Positions 46,338-55,378 of a stretch of DNA of 64,000 nt are shown here, piece by piece. Location: the NCBI RefSeq assembly GCF_030397665.1, contig NZ_JAPUBT010000001.1:186001-250000 (forward strand), read 5' to 3'. Origin of the DNA: Janthinobacterium sp. SUN073. GTDB lineage: Bacteria > Pseudomonadota > Gammaproteobacteria > Burkholderiales > Burkholderiaceae_D. The position numbers and the translations under genes are program-made. The number at the start of each line of letters is the position of its first letter. The stretch's first letter is position 1. The notes under the pieces were generated by a model, which was not told the origin of the DNA, ran no database searches, and saw only the letters and a list, made by a program, of their open reading frames with translations.

Positions 46338-46850
46338 TCAGTTTTGCTTCACATAGATCAATTTTGACGTATCGAAACCCAGCCCCCGGGCTTTCTCAAC
46401 CAGGCGCTGCTGCAAGGCAGGGTCCATGGTGGGCGTGCGCGACAGCAACCACAAGTATGACTTGTCGGGGCCGCTGATCATGGAGTAGCTGTAATCTTGC
46501 TGATCCAGGTCAAACACAATGTAGGAACCATAGAAGGGGCCGAAGAACGACACTTTCAGGTAGCCCACGTCTTTCTTGTCCACGAAATACGCCTTGCCTT
46601 CCGCTTCCTTCCACTTCGCGTCCGCCTCCTTGTAGCCGCGATTGAGTACTTTCAGGCCGCCATCCTGGCGCAGGCTGTAGTCGGCCGTCACATGGCTCAG
46701 GCCCCGTTCGAACGAGTGGTCGAGGCGCGCGATCTCATACCACTTCCCCAGATAGCGGGTCGTGTCAAAGTGATTGACGGGATGAATATTCTCGGGCCGG
46801 CCCACACAGCCGGCCAGCACGAGCACAAACAGGAACAACAGTTTTTTCAT
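46338..46850 (-). CDS. blc: Outer-membrane lipocalin Blc
   Basis: This bacterial lipocalin (170 residues) is a lipoprotein with lipobox LAGC (Cys at about 15). It shows the lipocalin signature GKWYEIARLDHSFERG, the strand KGYKEADAKWKEAEGKAYF and the SPDKSYLWLLSRTP (third conserved region) motif. Blc proteins bind lipids or lysophospholipids at the outer membrane, often under stress. The ATG at 46850 has GGAGA upstream. It lies 20 bases downstream of the periplasmic binding protein, so the two may form one transcript. Confidence 0.93.
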   Translation of the reverse strand: MKKLLFLFVLVLAGCVGRPENIHPVNHFDTTRYLGKWYEIARLDHSFERGLSHVTADYSLRQDGGLKVLNRGYKEADAKWKEAEGKAYFVDKKDVGYLKVSFFGPFYGSYIVFDLDQQDYSYSMISGPDKSYLWLLSRTPTMDPALQQRLVEKARGLGFDTSKLIYVKQN

Positions 46851-46870
46851 GCTCTTCTCCATAGCTAAAA

Positions 46871-47671
46871 TCAGGGTAATAATGCCTGGTCGACGATGCG
46901 GCGGATCGCGCCACTATGTTGCATGCGCACGATGGCGGCATTGAATTGCTCGATAAAGTCATCGCGATAGGGGTAGGCGGCCGGCCGGCGCACCGTGAAG
47001 CCCAGGTGGCCCTGCTGGCTGGCCAGCTGCGCCGTTTCCTCGATCGCCTGCATCGGCGCGCCCGGCGGACTCTCGCGCCCGATGCGCTGCAATTCCCACT
47101 GTGCCGACAGGCGGTCGCTGACATAGCAATCGATGCGCCCGCGCATCAGCTTGAGCAGATTCGTGCGCGTGCCCTTGGCCGGGTCAAGCACGATTTTTTC
47201 GGCGCGCAAGGACGCCGTCAATGCCGCATCGCCAAGCAGGAAACCCGCGTTCACGCCAATGTGCAGGCCGCCGTAATCGGCGGGCCACTGCCGCAGCGCG
47301 CGCCTGGCCAGCACGTCCTGGTTACACAGCACCACCAGCTGCTCCATCAGCAGCGGCACGGAATAGCGCACATACGGCCGTTCGCTGCGCCACGAATACG
47401 GCGGGTACAGGGCAAAGGCCTCGCCCGTCTGCAGCATCAGCAGCCCCCGTTTCCAGGGCACGGGGCGCAGCTGCACCGCATACTGCGGCATCGCTTGCAC
47501 GGCTTCGCGCACGATCTCCGTGTAGATGCCTTTCAGCTGGCCATTCTCGACATAGGAGTACGGCGGATAATCGTCGTCGCCATAGATCACCAGCGGCGTC
47601 GCCGTCCCGGCCTGCGCGCTGGCAGCGATGAACAGGCATAGCGCGGCAGGCAACATGGGCATTCTGGGCAT
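46871..47671 (-). CDS. Periplasmic solute-binding protein, SBP_bac_3 type
   Basis: This 266-residue protein has a signal peptide (about 1-22, AQAG) and the fold of family 3 extracellular solute-binding proteins: PLVIYGDDDYPPYSYVENGQLKGIYTEIVREAV, then ALYPPYSWRSERPYVRYS. It lacks an adjacent ABC permease or ATPase, so it may be an orphan sensor or binding protein. The frame begins with TTG at 47677; I chose the ATG two codons later. There is no clear ribosome site. It is the last gene before the type VI secretion locus. Confidence 0.8.
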   Translation of the reverse strand: MPRMPMLPAALCLFIAASAQAGTATPLVIYGDDDYPPYSYVENGQLKGIYTEIVREAVQAMPQYAVQLRPVPWKRGLLMLQTGEAFALYPPYSWRSERPYVRYSVPLLMEQLVVLCNQDVLARRALRQWPADYGGLHIGVNAGFLLGDAALTASLRAEKIVLDPAKGTRTNLLKLMRGRIDCYVSDRLSAQWELQRIGRESPPGAPMQAIEETAQLASQQGHLGFTVRRPAAYPYRDDFIEQFNAAIVRMQHSGAIRRIVDQALLP

Positions 47672-47704
47672 GCCCAAAGATTAGCATGGAAGCGCGACAA
47701 GCGA

Positions 47705-48736
47705 TCATCCGTTCGCGCTGTTCGTGCCCAGCATCTCGTCGAGCTGCGCCAGCGTGCCCGAGTCCTTCACGACGGCGCGCAGCCACAGGTGCAGCGGCAG
47801 CTCGCCCCAGCTGGCGGCCTTGTCGGCCAGGTAGGCAACGGGGCTGTGCGGCTCCGTTCGGCGGAAAAAATCGGCCACCTGGCGCAGTTGGGCCAGCGCC
47901 TGCTGGCGCTGCACGATGACGCCCCCGCCCCCGCCGGCGCCCTGGCCGGCGGCGGGCGACGCATCAGCGAAGTCCGCGCCGGGCGACAGCGGCGCGATGA
48001 AATGAATGACGTTTTCCAGCGCTTCACGCGCGGCGCGAAAACTCGGGCCATCGGCTCCGAAACGCGCGTCGACGCTGAGTTCGAACGCCAGCAGCGACTG
48101 CATGCAGTATTGCGCATCGGCCAGCAAGCCGTCGGAAAAGGCGCGCGTATTCCTTTGCCGCGCCGCTTCCATCTGCGCCAGGGTCGCAGCGTCGTCGTGG
48201 CGCGTATCGCCCCAGCCCTGCTCCGCTGCGCCCTGCGCCAGGCTGGCCGCCGCGCGCTGGCGCGCCGCATCGAAATCCTGCAGTGAAAACAGGCCATCGG
48301 CGCCCTCGGTCAGCGGGATCTGGCGCAGCAGTTGCGGCGTGCGCGACAGCAGCCAGAAGACATTGCCGATGCGTTGTTCCTGGTCGCCCTCTTCCGCCGG
48401 CGGATACAGGCCTTCCCAATAGCGCTCGCACAGGCCGGCCAGCAGCGCGTAGCCATCGCCGAGGCCACGGAAGTGGCGCGTCTTCGCGTGCGCCTCTGCC
48501 AGCCACACGGCCACGCGCAAATCCTTGCTGCGCGCGGCGATCAGCTGTTCGCAGCGCGTCGCCACGAAAGGCCAGTCGGCTTCCTTCAGCGCCGTCACCC
48601 ACTCGCCCTGGTCCAGGCTCGGGTCATCGTGCTGGCGCGCGCGCGCGATGGCGTCGAGCTCCTGGCTGAAGGTGATGTCGTCGCCGCATGGGCTGACGGC
48701 GCTGACGGGATGCAGCAACTGCTCCAGGTTGAACAT
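47705..48736 (-). CDS. tssA: Type VI secretion protein TssA
   Basis: TssA (343 residues) caps the baseplate and the growing sheath. The N-terminal ImpA_N domain (about 1-120: MFNLEQLLHPVSAVSPCGDDITFSQELDAI) and DWPFVATRCEQLIAARSKDLRVAVWLAEA are diagnostic. The C-terminal half is helical with a glycine-rich linker near residue 270, and the protein is short (no long coiled-coil extension). It is 20 bases downstream of tssH and the last gene of the minus-strand sheath block. Confidence 0.93.
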   Translation of the reverse strand: MFNLEQLLHPVSAVSPCGDDITFSQELDAIARARQHDDPSLDQGEWVTALKEADWPFVATRCEQLIAARSKDLRVAVWLAEAHAKTRHFRGLGDGYALLAGLCERYWEGLYPPAEEGDQEQRIGNVFWLLSRTPQLLRQIPLTEGADGLFSLQDFDAARQRAAASLAQGAAEQGWGDTRHDDAATLAQMEAARQRNTRAFSDGLLADAQYCMQSLLAFELSVDARFGADGPSFRAAREALENVIHFIAPLSPGADFADASPAAGQGAGGGGGVIVQRQQALAQLRQVADFFRRTEPHSPVAYLADKAASWGELPLHLWLRAVVKDSGTLAQLDEMLGTNSANG

Positions 48737-48756
48737 GGCGCTCTCCGGAAGGTGGA

Positions 48757-51396
48757 TTATCGGATCGTGTACTTGAATTGCCCCTGCTTGCCGGCGCTGA
48801 CGCGTATCGAGGCGATCGGCTCGCCTTCTGCCATGCGCGCCAGCACCGCTTCGGCAATCGCTGGCAACAGGCTGCCGTTGAGAATTTGATCGACATTGCG
48901 CGCGCCCGAGTCGACCTCGGTGCAGCGCGCCAGAACGGCGTCGACCAGGCCCGCGTCGTGGCTGAACTGCGCCTGGTGGTTGCGCGCGATGCGCGCGCCG
49001 ATATGCGCCAGTTTCAGGGCGATGATCTCGGCCAGCACCGCGTCGCTCAGGGGATAGAACGGCAGCACCTTCAGGCGCCCCAGCAAGGCCGGCTTGAAAT
49101 GCGCCACCAGTTGCGGGCGCACCAGTTCTTCCAGGGCAGCCGGCGTGGGCAAGTCTTGCGCAACCCGGTTCAGGCAGGCGGCCATCATGGCGCCCGAACC
49201 CAGGTTCGAGGTAGCGATGATGATGGTGTTGCGAAAATCGACTTCGCGCCCTTCCGCATCATCGAGCACGCCCTTGTCGAAGACCTGGAAGAACAGTTCG
49301 AGCACATCAGGGTGGGCTTTTTCCGCTTCATCGAGCAGCACCACGCTGTAGGGCTGGCGCCGCACGGCTTCCGTCAGCACGCCGCCCTCGCCATAGCCGA
49401 CATAGCCGGGCGGCGAGCCTTTCAGGCCGGCCACGCTGTGCGCTTCCTGGTATTCGCTCATGTTGATGGTAATGAGCTTGCGCTCGCCGCCATACAGCAG
49501 GTCGGCCAGCGCCAGCGCCGTTTCCGTCTTGCCCGTGCCGGACGGCCCCGTGAACAGGAACACGGCTTGCGGCTTGTTCGGGTCGTCCAGACTGGCGCGT
49601 GCCGTGCGCACGCGCTGCGCCACCGCCGCGATGACGTGGTCCTGTCCCAGCACCCGTTCGCGCAGCGCCCCGTCCAGGGTCAGCACCGTACGGATCTCGT
49701 CCTTGAGCATTTTCCCCAGCGGGATGCCGGTCCAGCCGGCGACGATGCCGGCCACCACCTGCGCATCGACTTCCAGCGGCGACAGCGGCGCTTCTCCCTG
49801 CAGGGCCGCCAGCTCCTCCTTCAGCGCCAGCAGGCGGGCCGCGCCGACTTCGCCCGGCCGCTCGCCGCGCAGCTGCCCACGCAAGTCGCCGATCTGCGCC
49901 ACCAGCGCCTTTTCACGCTCCCAGCGTTGCGCCAGCGCCGCGACCGCCGCCTGTCCTTCCTCATGTTCGCGCCGCAGCTGCGCCAAGCGCGCGGCGGCGG
50001 CTTTATCGGGCACTTCGCCATCGCTGGCCTCGCGGGTCAGGGCGGCGATTTCCGCGCCGATGCGTTCCTGCCGCCGGTGCGCGTTTTCCAGCTGCGCCGG
50101 CGTGGCGCGCTGGCCCAGCGCCACCTTGGCGCAGGCCGTATCGAGCACGCTGATGGCCTTGTCGGGCAACTGGCGCCCGCTGATGTAACGGTGCGACAGG
50201 CGCACCGCCTCGACGATGGCGGCGTCGCGCACGCGGATGCCGAAATGGCGCTCCATCAGCGGCGCCATGGCGCGCAGCATGGCGCAGGCGATGTCTTCGC
50301 TTGGCTCATCCACCTTCACCACCTGGAAGCGCCGCGCCAGCGCCGCATCCTTTTCAAAGTATTTTTTGTACTCGCTCCAGGTGGTGGCGGCAATGGTGCG
50401 CAGGGCGCCGCGCGCCAGCGCCGGTTTCAGCAAATTGGCCGCGTCGTTCTGCCCCGCCTGGCCACCGGCGCCGATCATGGTGTGCGCCTCGTCGATGAAG
50501 AGGATGGCGGGATGCGGGCTTTTCGTCACCTCATCGATGACATTTTTCAGCCGGCTTTCAAATTCTCCCTTCACGCTGGCACCGGCCTGCAGCAAGCCCA
50601 TGTCGAGCGAGTGGATGTGCGCGCCCTGCAGCACCTCGGGCACGTCGCCGGCGGCGATGCGCAAGGCCAGGCCTTCCACCACGGCCGTCTTGCCCACGCC
50701 CGCCTCGCCCGTGAGTATCGGATTGTTCTGGCGCCGGCGCAGCAGGATGTCGACGGCCTGGCGTATCTCGCCCTCGCGGCCGATCACCGGATCGAGCTTG
50801 CCGTCGCGCGCCAGCTGCGTCAGGTCGGTGGTGAACTGGTCCAGCGCCGGGGTCTTGCTGGCCAAAGTAGCAAGCGGATCGTCGGGTGTCTCGGAAAACT
50901 GCGGCACGGCCGCGCTTTCCTCTGCGGAGCCCGCCGTCAGCTTGTCCGGATGGTGCTTCAATTGCTCCACGCTGAAGCGGGCGAACAGCTTCGAGCCGCG
51001 GTACGCGAGCTGCGACAGTTCCGGCTCCGTCAGCAGCGCCAGCAACAGGTGGCGGCTGCGGATGGGTCCCGGCTGCGCCGTATCGAGCGAGGCGATCAGC
51101 CAGGCGTGCTCGAACAGCAACGGCAAATGGGGTGAAAACACGGGCGTGCGCGCGCTGCCCGTCCGGAAGCCGCCGATCTCGCGGCGCAGGTCCGCCTCCA
51201 GCGCCGTCAGGCTGATTTCGCTGCGCCGCGCGATGGTGACGAAATCGCTGCGCTCCTGTTCCAGCAGCGCCAGGAACAGGTGTTCGATATCGACTTCATA
51301 CTGTCCCAGTCCCACGCAGATGCCGGCGGCGCGGGTGGCGGCCGTGCGCGCCGTGTCATTCAGTTTGGCGATCAGGGTTTTCAAATGATTGCTCAT
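48757..51396 (-). CDS. tssH: Type VI secretion ATPase ClpV/TssH
   Basis: ClpV (879 residues) is the AAA+ unfoldase that takes apart the contracted TssB-TssC sheath. An N-terminal Clp_N domain (1-145) binds the sheath; Walker A1 GEAGVGKT is at residues 230-237 and Walker A2 GPSGTGKT is in the second AAA+ domain. The middle coiled-coil spans about 400-530. The start at 51396 overlaps the tssE stop as ATGA. tssF and tssG normally sit between tssE and tssH but are absent here. Confidence 0.97.
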   Translation of the reverse strand: MSNHLKTLIAKLNDTARTAATRAAGICVGLGQYEVDIEHLFLALLEQERSDFVTIARRSEISLTALEADLRREIGGFRTGSARTPVFSPHLPLLFEHAWLIASLDTAQPGPIRSRHLLLALLTEPELSQLAYRGSKLFARFSVEQLKHHPDKLTAGSAEESAAVPQFSETPDDPLATLASKTPALDQFTTDLTQLARDGKLDPVIGREGEIRQAVDILLRRRQNNPILTGEAGVGKTAVVEGLALRIAAGDVPEVLQGAHIHSLDMGLLQAGASVKGEFESRLKNVIDEVTKSPHPAILFIDEAHTMIGAGGQAGQNDAANLLKPALARGALRTIAATTWSEYKKYFEKDAALARRFQVVKVDEPSEDIACAMLRAMAPLMERHFGIRVRDAAIVEAVRLSHRYISGRQLPDKAISVLDTACAKVALGQRATPAQLENAHRRQERIGAEIAALTREASDGEVPDKAAAARLAQLRREHEEGQAAVAALAQRWEREKALVAQIGDLRGQLRGERPGEVGAARLLALKEELAALQGEAPLSPLEVDAQVVAGIVAGWTGIPLGKMLKDEIRTVLTLDGALRERVLGQDHVIAAVAQRVRTARASLDDPNKPQAVFLFTGPSGTGKTETALALADLLYGGERKLITINMSEYQEAHSVAGLKGSPPGYVGYGEGGVLTEAVRRQPYSVVLLDEAEKAHPDVLELFFQVFDKGVLDDAEGREVDFRNTIIIATSNLGSGAMMAACLNRVAQDLPTPAALEELVRPQLVAHFKPALLGRLKVLPFYPLSDAVLAEIIALKLAHIGARIARNHQAQFSHDAGLVDAVLARCTEVDSGARNVDQILNGSLLPAIAEAVLARMAEGEPIASIRVSAGKQGQFKYTIR

Positions 51397-51866
51397 GCGG
51401 CGGCTCCCTTGCGGTTGATCGAATAGCGCAGCGACGACGGCTGCAGCACGGCGTCGAAATTGACCGTCTCGCCACCGGACATCACGGCCAGGGTGCCGCT
51501 GATGACGAAGCCGACGCGGTTGATGCTGCCCGCTTCGCGCTCCAGGCGGGCGCGCACATTGCGCAGGCGCGGTTCGTGGCGTTCGATGGCCGCCTTCAGC
51601 GCGGCGCAGATGCGGGCGCGGTCTTCGCTGCTGGACAAACACATGCCGGCGAAATCGATCAAGCCATAGTTGACGATGGACGCCGCGCATTCCGGATAGG
51701 CGTCCAGCGCGCCGGGCGGCAGGGCCACGCGCGTGTTGAGCAGCTCTTCCAGGTCACGCGCCACCGCATCCTTCAATTGTTCCAGCGACAGGCGCGCCGC
51801 CACGCCGCCCGCCGCACCGCCGTCGCCCATCAGGCGATCGAACAGGCCGGGTACATAACTGTCCAT
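51393..51866 (-). CDS. tssE: Type VI secretion baseplate protein TssE
   Basis: TssE (157 residues) is the gp25-like baseplate wedge protein. The GPW_gp25 domain includes NTRVALPPGALDAYPECAASIVNYGLIDFAG and a C-terminal beta region FVISGTLAVM. AGGAG precedes the ATG at 51866. Its stop overlaps the tssH start. It follows hcp by 66 bases. Confidence 0.93.
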   Translation of the reverse strand: MDSYVPGLFDRLMGDGGAAGGVAARLSLEQLKDAVARDLEELLNTRVALPPGALDAYPECAASIVNYGLIDFAGMCLSSSEDRARICAALKAAIERHEPRLRNVRARLEREAGSINRVGFVISGTLAVMSGGETVNFDAVLQPSSLRYSINRKGAAA

Positions 51867-51932
51867 GCGCTCTCCTGAAAAGTCGGCGCGACGCGCGGGC
51901 GTTGGTGGCCGCCGCGCGCCGCGCACCATGGA

Positions 51933-52424
51933 TCAAGCCACGCGGTTCGCGGCCAGGTCCCAGCCGCCCGAGGTATTGCCGCCGGCGCCGCCCGTCACTT
52001 TTTGCTGCGTGTATTTCCACTTCACTTTCGAGAACTTGAAGCCGACGTGTTCACCGAGGATGTCGCCTTCTTCCACGTTCGGCGTGACGGCGCCGATCAA
52101 GACATTCTCGATTTCGATTTCAAAGTACTTGACGCGCTCACCCTGGCCGTCGGCGCGCATGAATTCGAAGCGCGCCTTGGGAATGGTCTTGCCGGCCGAG
52201 CAGGTCTGCAGCAGCACCGGCGAGGCCAGGTCGGCCAGCTTGGAGATGACGATGTCCTTGTGTTCGCAGCGTTCGGCCGTGTGGCCGCCGCCCGTCGAGG
52301 CGGTGGCGGACTTCGGCTGCTCGACGCTCCAGCTGACCGATTTGCACTCGATCCAGTCCTTGTGCTTGTCATCGGTGGACTCGCCCTTGATGCCGTCTAT
52401 CTGCAGATATACATCGATTGCCAT
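51933..52424 (-). CDS. hcp: Type VI secretion tube protein Hcp
   Basis: Hcp (163 residues) forms the hexameric rings of the expelled tube. It begins MAIDVYLQIDGIKGES, with the family's HKDWIECKSVSW, HKDIVISKLADLASPVLLQ and ENVLIGAVTPN segments. An AGGAG site precedes the ATG at 52424. It stands between tssC (31-base gap) and tssE. Confidence 0.97.
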   Translation of the reverse strand: MAIDVYLQIDGIKGESTDDKHKDWIECKSVSWSVEQPKSATASTGGGHTAERCEHKDIVISKLADLASPVLLQTCSAGKTIPKARFEFMRADGQGERVKYFEIEIENVLIGAVTPNVEEGDILGEHVGFKFSKVKWKYTQQKVTGGAGGNTSGGWDLAANRVA

Positions 52425-52455
52425 GGTGTGCTCCTCTGGTTGAAAGATGGGTGGT

Positions 52456-53955
52456 TCATGAATTGGTCGACTTCGGCAACTCCGCGACCAGTCGGAGCGA
52501 AACGGATAATTCATCGAGCTGGAAGTGCGGCCGCAGGAACGACACGGCGCGGTACACGCCGGGCCGGCCCGGCACTTCATGCACCTGCACGGACGCCTCG
52601 CGCAGGGGGAACTGCGCCTTCTGCTCCTGGCTGGCGTTATCGTCGAGCAGCACGTACTGCATCAGCCAGCGGTTCAGAAAATCTTCCACGTTGGAGGCGG
52701 CGGCAAAGCTGCCGATCTTGTCGCGCATCATGGCCTTCATGTAGTGGGCGATGCGCGACACAGCAAAGATGTACTGCAGCTGCGACGACAGCACCGCATT
52801 CGCATTGGCCGCGTCGCTGTTGTACTTACGGCTCTTCTGCGCCGACTGCGCGCCGAAAAATGCCGCATACGCCGTGTTTTTGCAGTGCACCAGCGAGATG
52901 AAGCCCAGGTCCGACAATTCCTTTTCGCGGCGGTCGGTGATCGCCACTTCGGCCGGGCATTTCAGGGCCACGTCGCCCTCGTCCGTCTTGAAGGTGTGGG
53001 TCGGCAGGTCGTCCACCAGGCCGCCGCCCTCCACGCCGCGGATGGCGGCGCACCAGCCGTAATCGGCAAACGCGCGCGTCAGCTTGCTGCCGAACGCATA
53101 CGCGGCGTTACACCACAGGTATTTGTGATGGTCGCTGCCGTCGACTTCCTCGACAAAATTAAAACCTTCAACCGTGGTGCCATCGACGGGATTGAAGGGC
53201 AGCCGGCCCAGGAAGCGAGGCAAGGTCAGGCCCACGTAGCGCGCATCCTCGGATTCGCGGAAGGCTTTCCATTTCGCGTACTCGATGGTGTCGAACACCT
53301 TGGCCAGGTCACGCGGCTTGCCCAGGTCGCCGTAGCTTTCCAGGCCAAACAGTTCCGGCGCGGCCGAAGCGATGAAGGGTGCGTGCGCGGCGGCCGCGAT
53401 GTGCGACATCTGCTCGACGAAATACATGTCTTCCGGCTGGCGCGAGATGGCGAAGTCGCCCAGCAGCGCGGCGAACGGCGCGCCGCCGAAGGTGCCGAAT
53501 TCCTCTTCATACACCTTCTTGAACATGCTGCTCTGGTCGAATTCCAGCGCCGCCTGGAAATCCTTCACCAGTTCGCGCTTGGTGGCGTTGAACATGCGGA
53601 TCTGCAGGCGCGTGCCCGTATCGGAATTGCCGACCAGGTAGCGCAGCCCCGTCCAGCTTTGTTCGAGCTGCTGGAACGGCTCCGCGTGCATGATTTCGCT
53701 GAGCTGGGCGGAGATCAGGCGGTCGATTTCCGCCACGCGCGCGTCCAGCGTCGCCGACAGGCTGGTCGACATCAGCACCGTGCCGTCGAGCACCTGCGCC
53801 ACCAGTTCCGAGATCAGGTCGCGCGCGCGCGCATGCTCGGCGCCGGATTTGGCGACGCGGCTCTGCTCGACGATCTGGTCCAGCAAGTCGGTCGCGGCCG
53901 GGGCATCGGATGCGGATACAGCGAGGGCTTCTGGGGCTTCTGCCTGGGCGCTCAT
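52456..53955 (-). CDS. tssC: Type VI secretion sheath protein TssC
   Basis: TssC (499 residues) is the large sheath subunit that pairs with TssB. Family features include EPFQQLEQSWTGLRYLV, MFNATKRELVKDFQ, FKKVYEEEFGTFGGAPFAALLGDF and GSKLTRAFADYGWCAAIRGVEGGG. The C-terminal part has DNASQEQKAQFPLREASVQVHEVPGRPGVYRAV. It is one base after tssB and is co-transcribed with it. Confidence 0.97.
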   Translation of the reverse strand: MSAQAEAPEALAVSASDAPAATDLLDQIVEQSRVAKSGAEHARARDLISELVAQVLDGTVLMSTSLSATLDARVAEIDRLISAQLSEIMHAEPFQQLEQSWTGLRYLVGNSDTGTRLQIRMFNATKRELVKDFQAALEFDQSSMFKKVYEEEFGTFGGAPFAALLGDFAISRQPEDMYFVEQMSHIAAAAHAPFIASAAPELFGLESYGDLGKPRDLAKVFDTIEYAKWKAFRESEDARYVGLTLPRFLGRLPFNPVDGTTVEGFNFVEEVDGSDHHKYLWCNAAYAFGSKLTRAFADYGWCAAIRGVEGGGLVDDLPTHTFKTDEGDVALKCPAEVAITDRREKELSDLGFISLVHCKNTAYAAFFGAQSAQKSRKYNSDAANANAVLSSQLQYIFAVSRIAHYMKAMMRDKIGSFAAASNVEDFLNRWLMQYVLLDDNASQEQKAQFPLREASVQVHEVPGRPGVYRAVSFLRPHFQLDELSVSLRLVAELPKSTNS

Positions 53956-53956
53956 C

Positions 53957-54466
53957 TCAATCCTCCTGTGCAGGGAACTGCGGTTTCAGGCTGGCCAGGC
54001 TGTCCGTGTTGTTCAGCACTTCCGTCAGCAAATCTTCCAGCTTGTCGTTGCCGGCCAGCTTGTTGCGCAAGTCGGCCAGCTTGGTGCGCGCCTCGAGCAG
54101 CTTGCGCAAGGGATCGACCTGGCGCACCACCGATTCCGGGCGAAAGTCATCCATCGAGCGGAAGTGCAGGTCGACGGCGAACGTGCCGCCCGCCTCGCTG
54201 ATGCGGTTCGGCACGGCGAAACGCGCCACCGGCTCCACGCCGGCCAGCACTTCGTCGAAGTTGTCGCTGTCGATGGCGACGAACTTGCGGTCCTTCAGGC
54301 GTTTTTTCTCGCTGTCCGGATTGCCGCCAAAGTCGCCCAGTACGCCGACCACGAAGGGCAGCTCCTTGTTTTCAATCGCGTCGCCAATCTCGACGTCATA
54401 GGTCATTTGCACGCGCGGCGCGCGTATCTGCTTCAGGCGTTTCTGCACGCTGTCGGACTTGGGCAT
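53957..54466 (-). CDS. tssB: Type VI secretion sheath protein TssB
   Basis: TssB (169 residues) is the small sheath subunit. The domain MPKSDSVQKRLKQIRAPRVQMTYDVEIGDAIENKELPFVVGVLGDFGG and RKFVAIDSDNFDEVLAGVEP match the family. AAGGAAG precedes the ATG. It is 37 bases downstream of the TPR lipoprotein gene, which appears to lead this block. Confidence 0.97.
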   Translation of the reverse strand: MPKSDSVQKRLKQIRAPRVQMTYDVEIGDAIENKELPFVVGVLGDFGGNPDSEKKRLKDRKFVAIDSDNFDEVLAGVEPVARFAVPNRISEAGGTFAVDLHFRSMDDFRPESVVRQVDPLRKLLEARTKLADLRNKLAGNDKLEDLLTEVLNNTDSLASLKPQFPAQED

Positions 54467-54503
54467 GTCGCTTCCTTTGCAAGGGGATGGTGGGGATGCT
54501 GGC

Positions 54504-55100
54504 TTATTTCAAGCCGCTGAACGGGTCGGCCGCGCTGCCTTGCTGCGCCGCGCCTTTCGCCGCCGGCGAGCCGGAGCCGGATGTGGCAGCGCGCTTGCCG
54601 GCCGCCGGCGGACGCTTGGCCGGCGGCACCAGCACGTCTTCGCCGATGCTGGCGCGCAGCAGCTTGGCCAGCTCCTGCGCTTCCGAGCGCAGCGAACCAT
54701 TCAGATTGTTTTGCCGCGACAGGTCTGCCAGCGCCTTGCCGGACAGGCGCAAACCGCTGACGGCGACGATGCTGTTGGCGACCTTGTCATCCGGGTCGCG
54801 TTCCAGCGCTTCGAGCGCATGACCGATGGCGTCGCCGTACTGACCGCGGTCGAACTTCATCTGCGCCATTTGCAGCCACGGTGCCTTGTCGGCCGGGTAG
54901 CTGCTGCCACCGGCCTTGAGCAGGGTCATGGCGCGTTCGTACTGGCCGGCGCGCGCGGCCGCATCGGCGTCGCTCATCACTTGCGCCAGGGTCGGCGCGG
55001 CAGGTTTGGTGGGCGCCGGCTGGTCTGGCGTGGCGCAGGCAGCCAGCAGCAAGGCGCTGGCGAGGCAGGCAATACGGGGCAACATGGTGGCTGGCTTCAT
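54504..55100 (-). CDS. TPR lipoprotein at the head of the T6SS sheath block
   Basis: This 198-residue protein is predicted to be a lipoprotein: signal peptide with lipobox LAAC (Cys at about 22). A TPR-like helical region spans about 45-130 (AGQYERAMTLLKAGGSSYPADKAPWLQMAQMKFDRGQYGDAIGHALEALERDPDD), followed by a Pro/Ala/Lys-rich tail. Such genes occur beside T6SS genes but their role is unclear. I choose the start at 55100. It is the first gene of the tssB-C-hcp-E-H-A block and is divergent from tssJ. Confidence 0.75.
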   Translation of the reverse strand: MKPATMLPRIACLASALLLAACATPDQPAPTKPAAPTLAQVMSDADAAARAGQYERAMTLLKAGGSSYPADKAPWLQMAQMKFDRGQYGDAIGHALEALERDPDDKVANSIVAVSGLRLSGKALADLSRQNNLNGSLRSEAQELAKLLRASIGEDVLVPPAKRPPAAGKRAATSGSGSPAAKGAAQQGSAADPFSGLK

Positions 55101-55378
55101 CGGGCATTCCTTCACGTGGAGGACGCTACCGCTGGGAAAGATGGGCGGCGCCTTGGTGGAGGCCATTATTGATCGCCAATTTTTTTGCCAGATTGAGATT
55201 AATCAGCAAAGAAGAAGTTCCACATCACAGCCCCGTGCAGGTGCATGAATCCTGATCTGGCGCAGGAACTGCGTTGATCGCAGGCGGACTTTGCGCCAAC
55301 GCAAGCAGGCCGCTGGCACATGCGTTTAAATGACTGCAAGACTTTTATTTCCACTCTCCATTTTTGCAAAGATCGTCC
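55101..55378. promoter_or_regulatory. Divergent T6SS promoter region
   Basis: This 278-bp region lies between the TPR lipoprotein (minus) and tssJ (plus) and must hold promoters for both blocks. I see no strong sigma70 pair and no convincing sigma54 site; the nearest is TGGCAC-N5-TTTAA at 55314-55329, which lacks the -12 GC. Several small dyads occur. Confidence 0.5.

Noticed and set aside
55314..55329. Possible sigma54 promoter upstream of tssJ (TGGCAC-N5-TTTAA)
   Set aside because: The -24 part fits but the -12 part lacks the essential GC, and no sigma54 activator gene is present in the locus.
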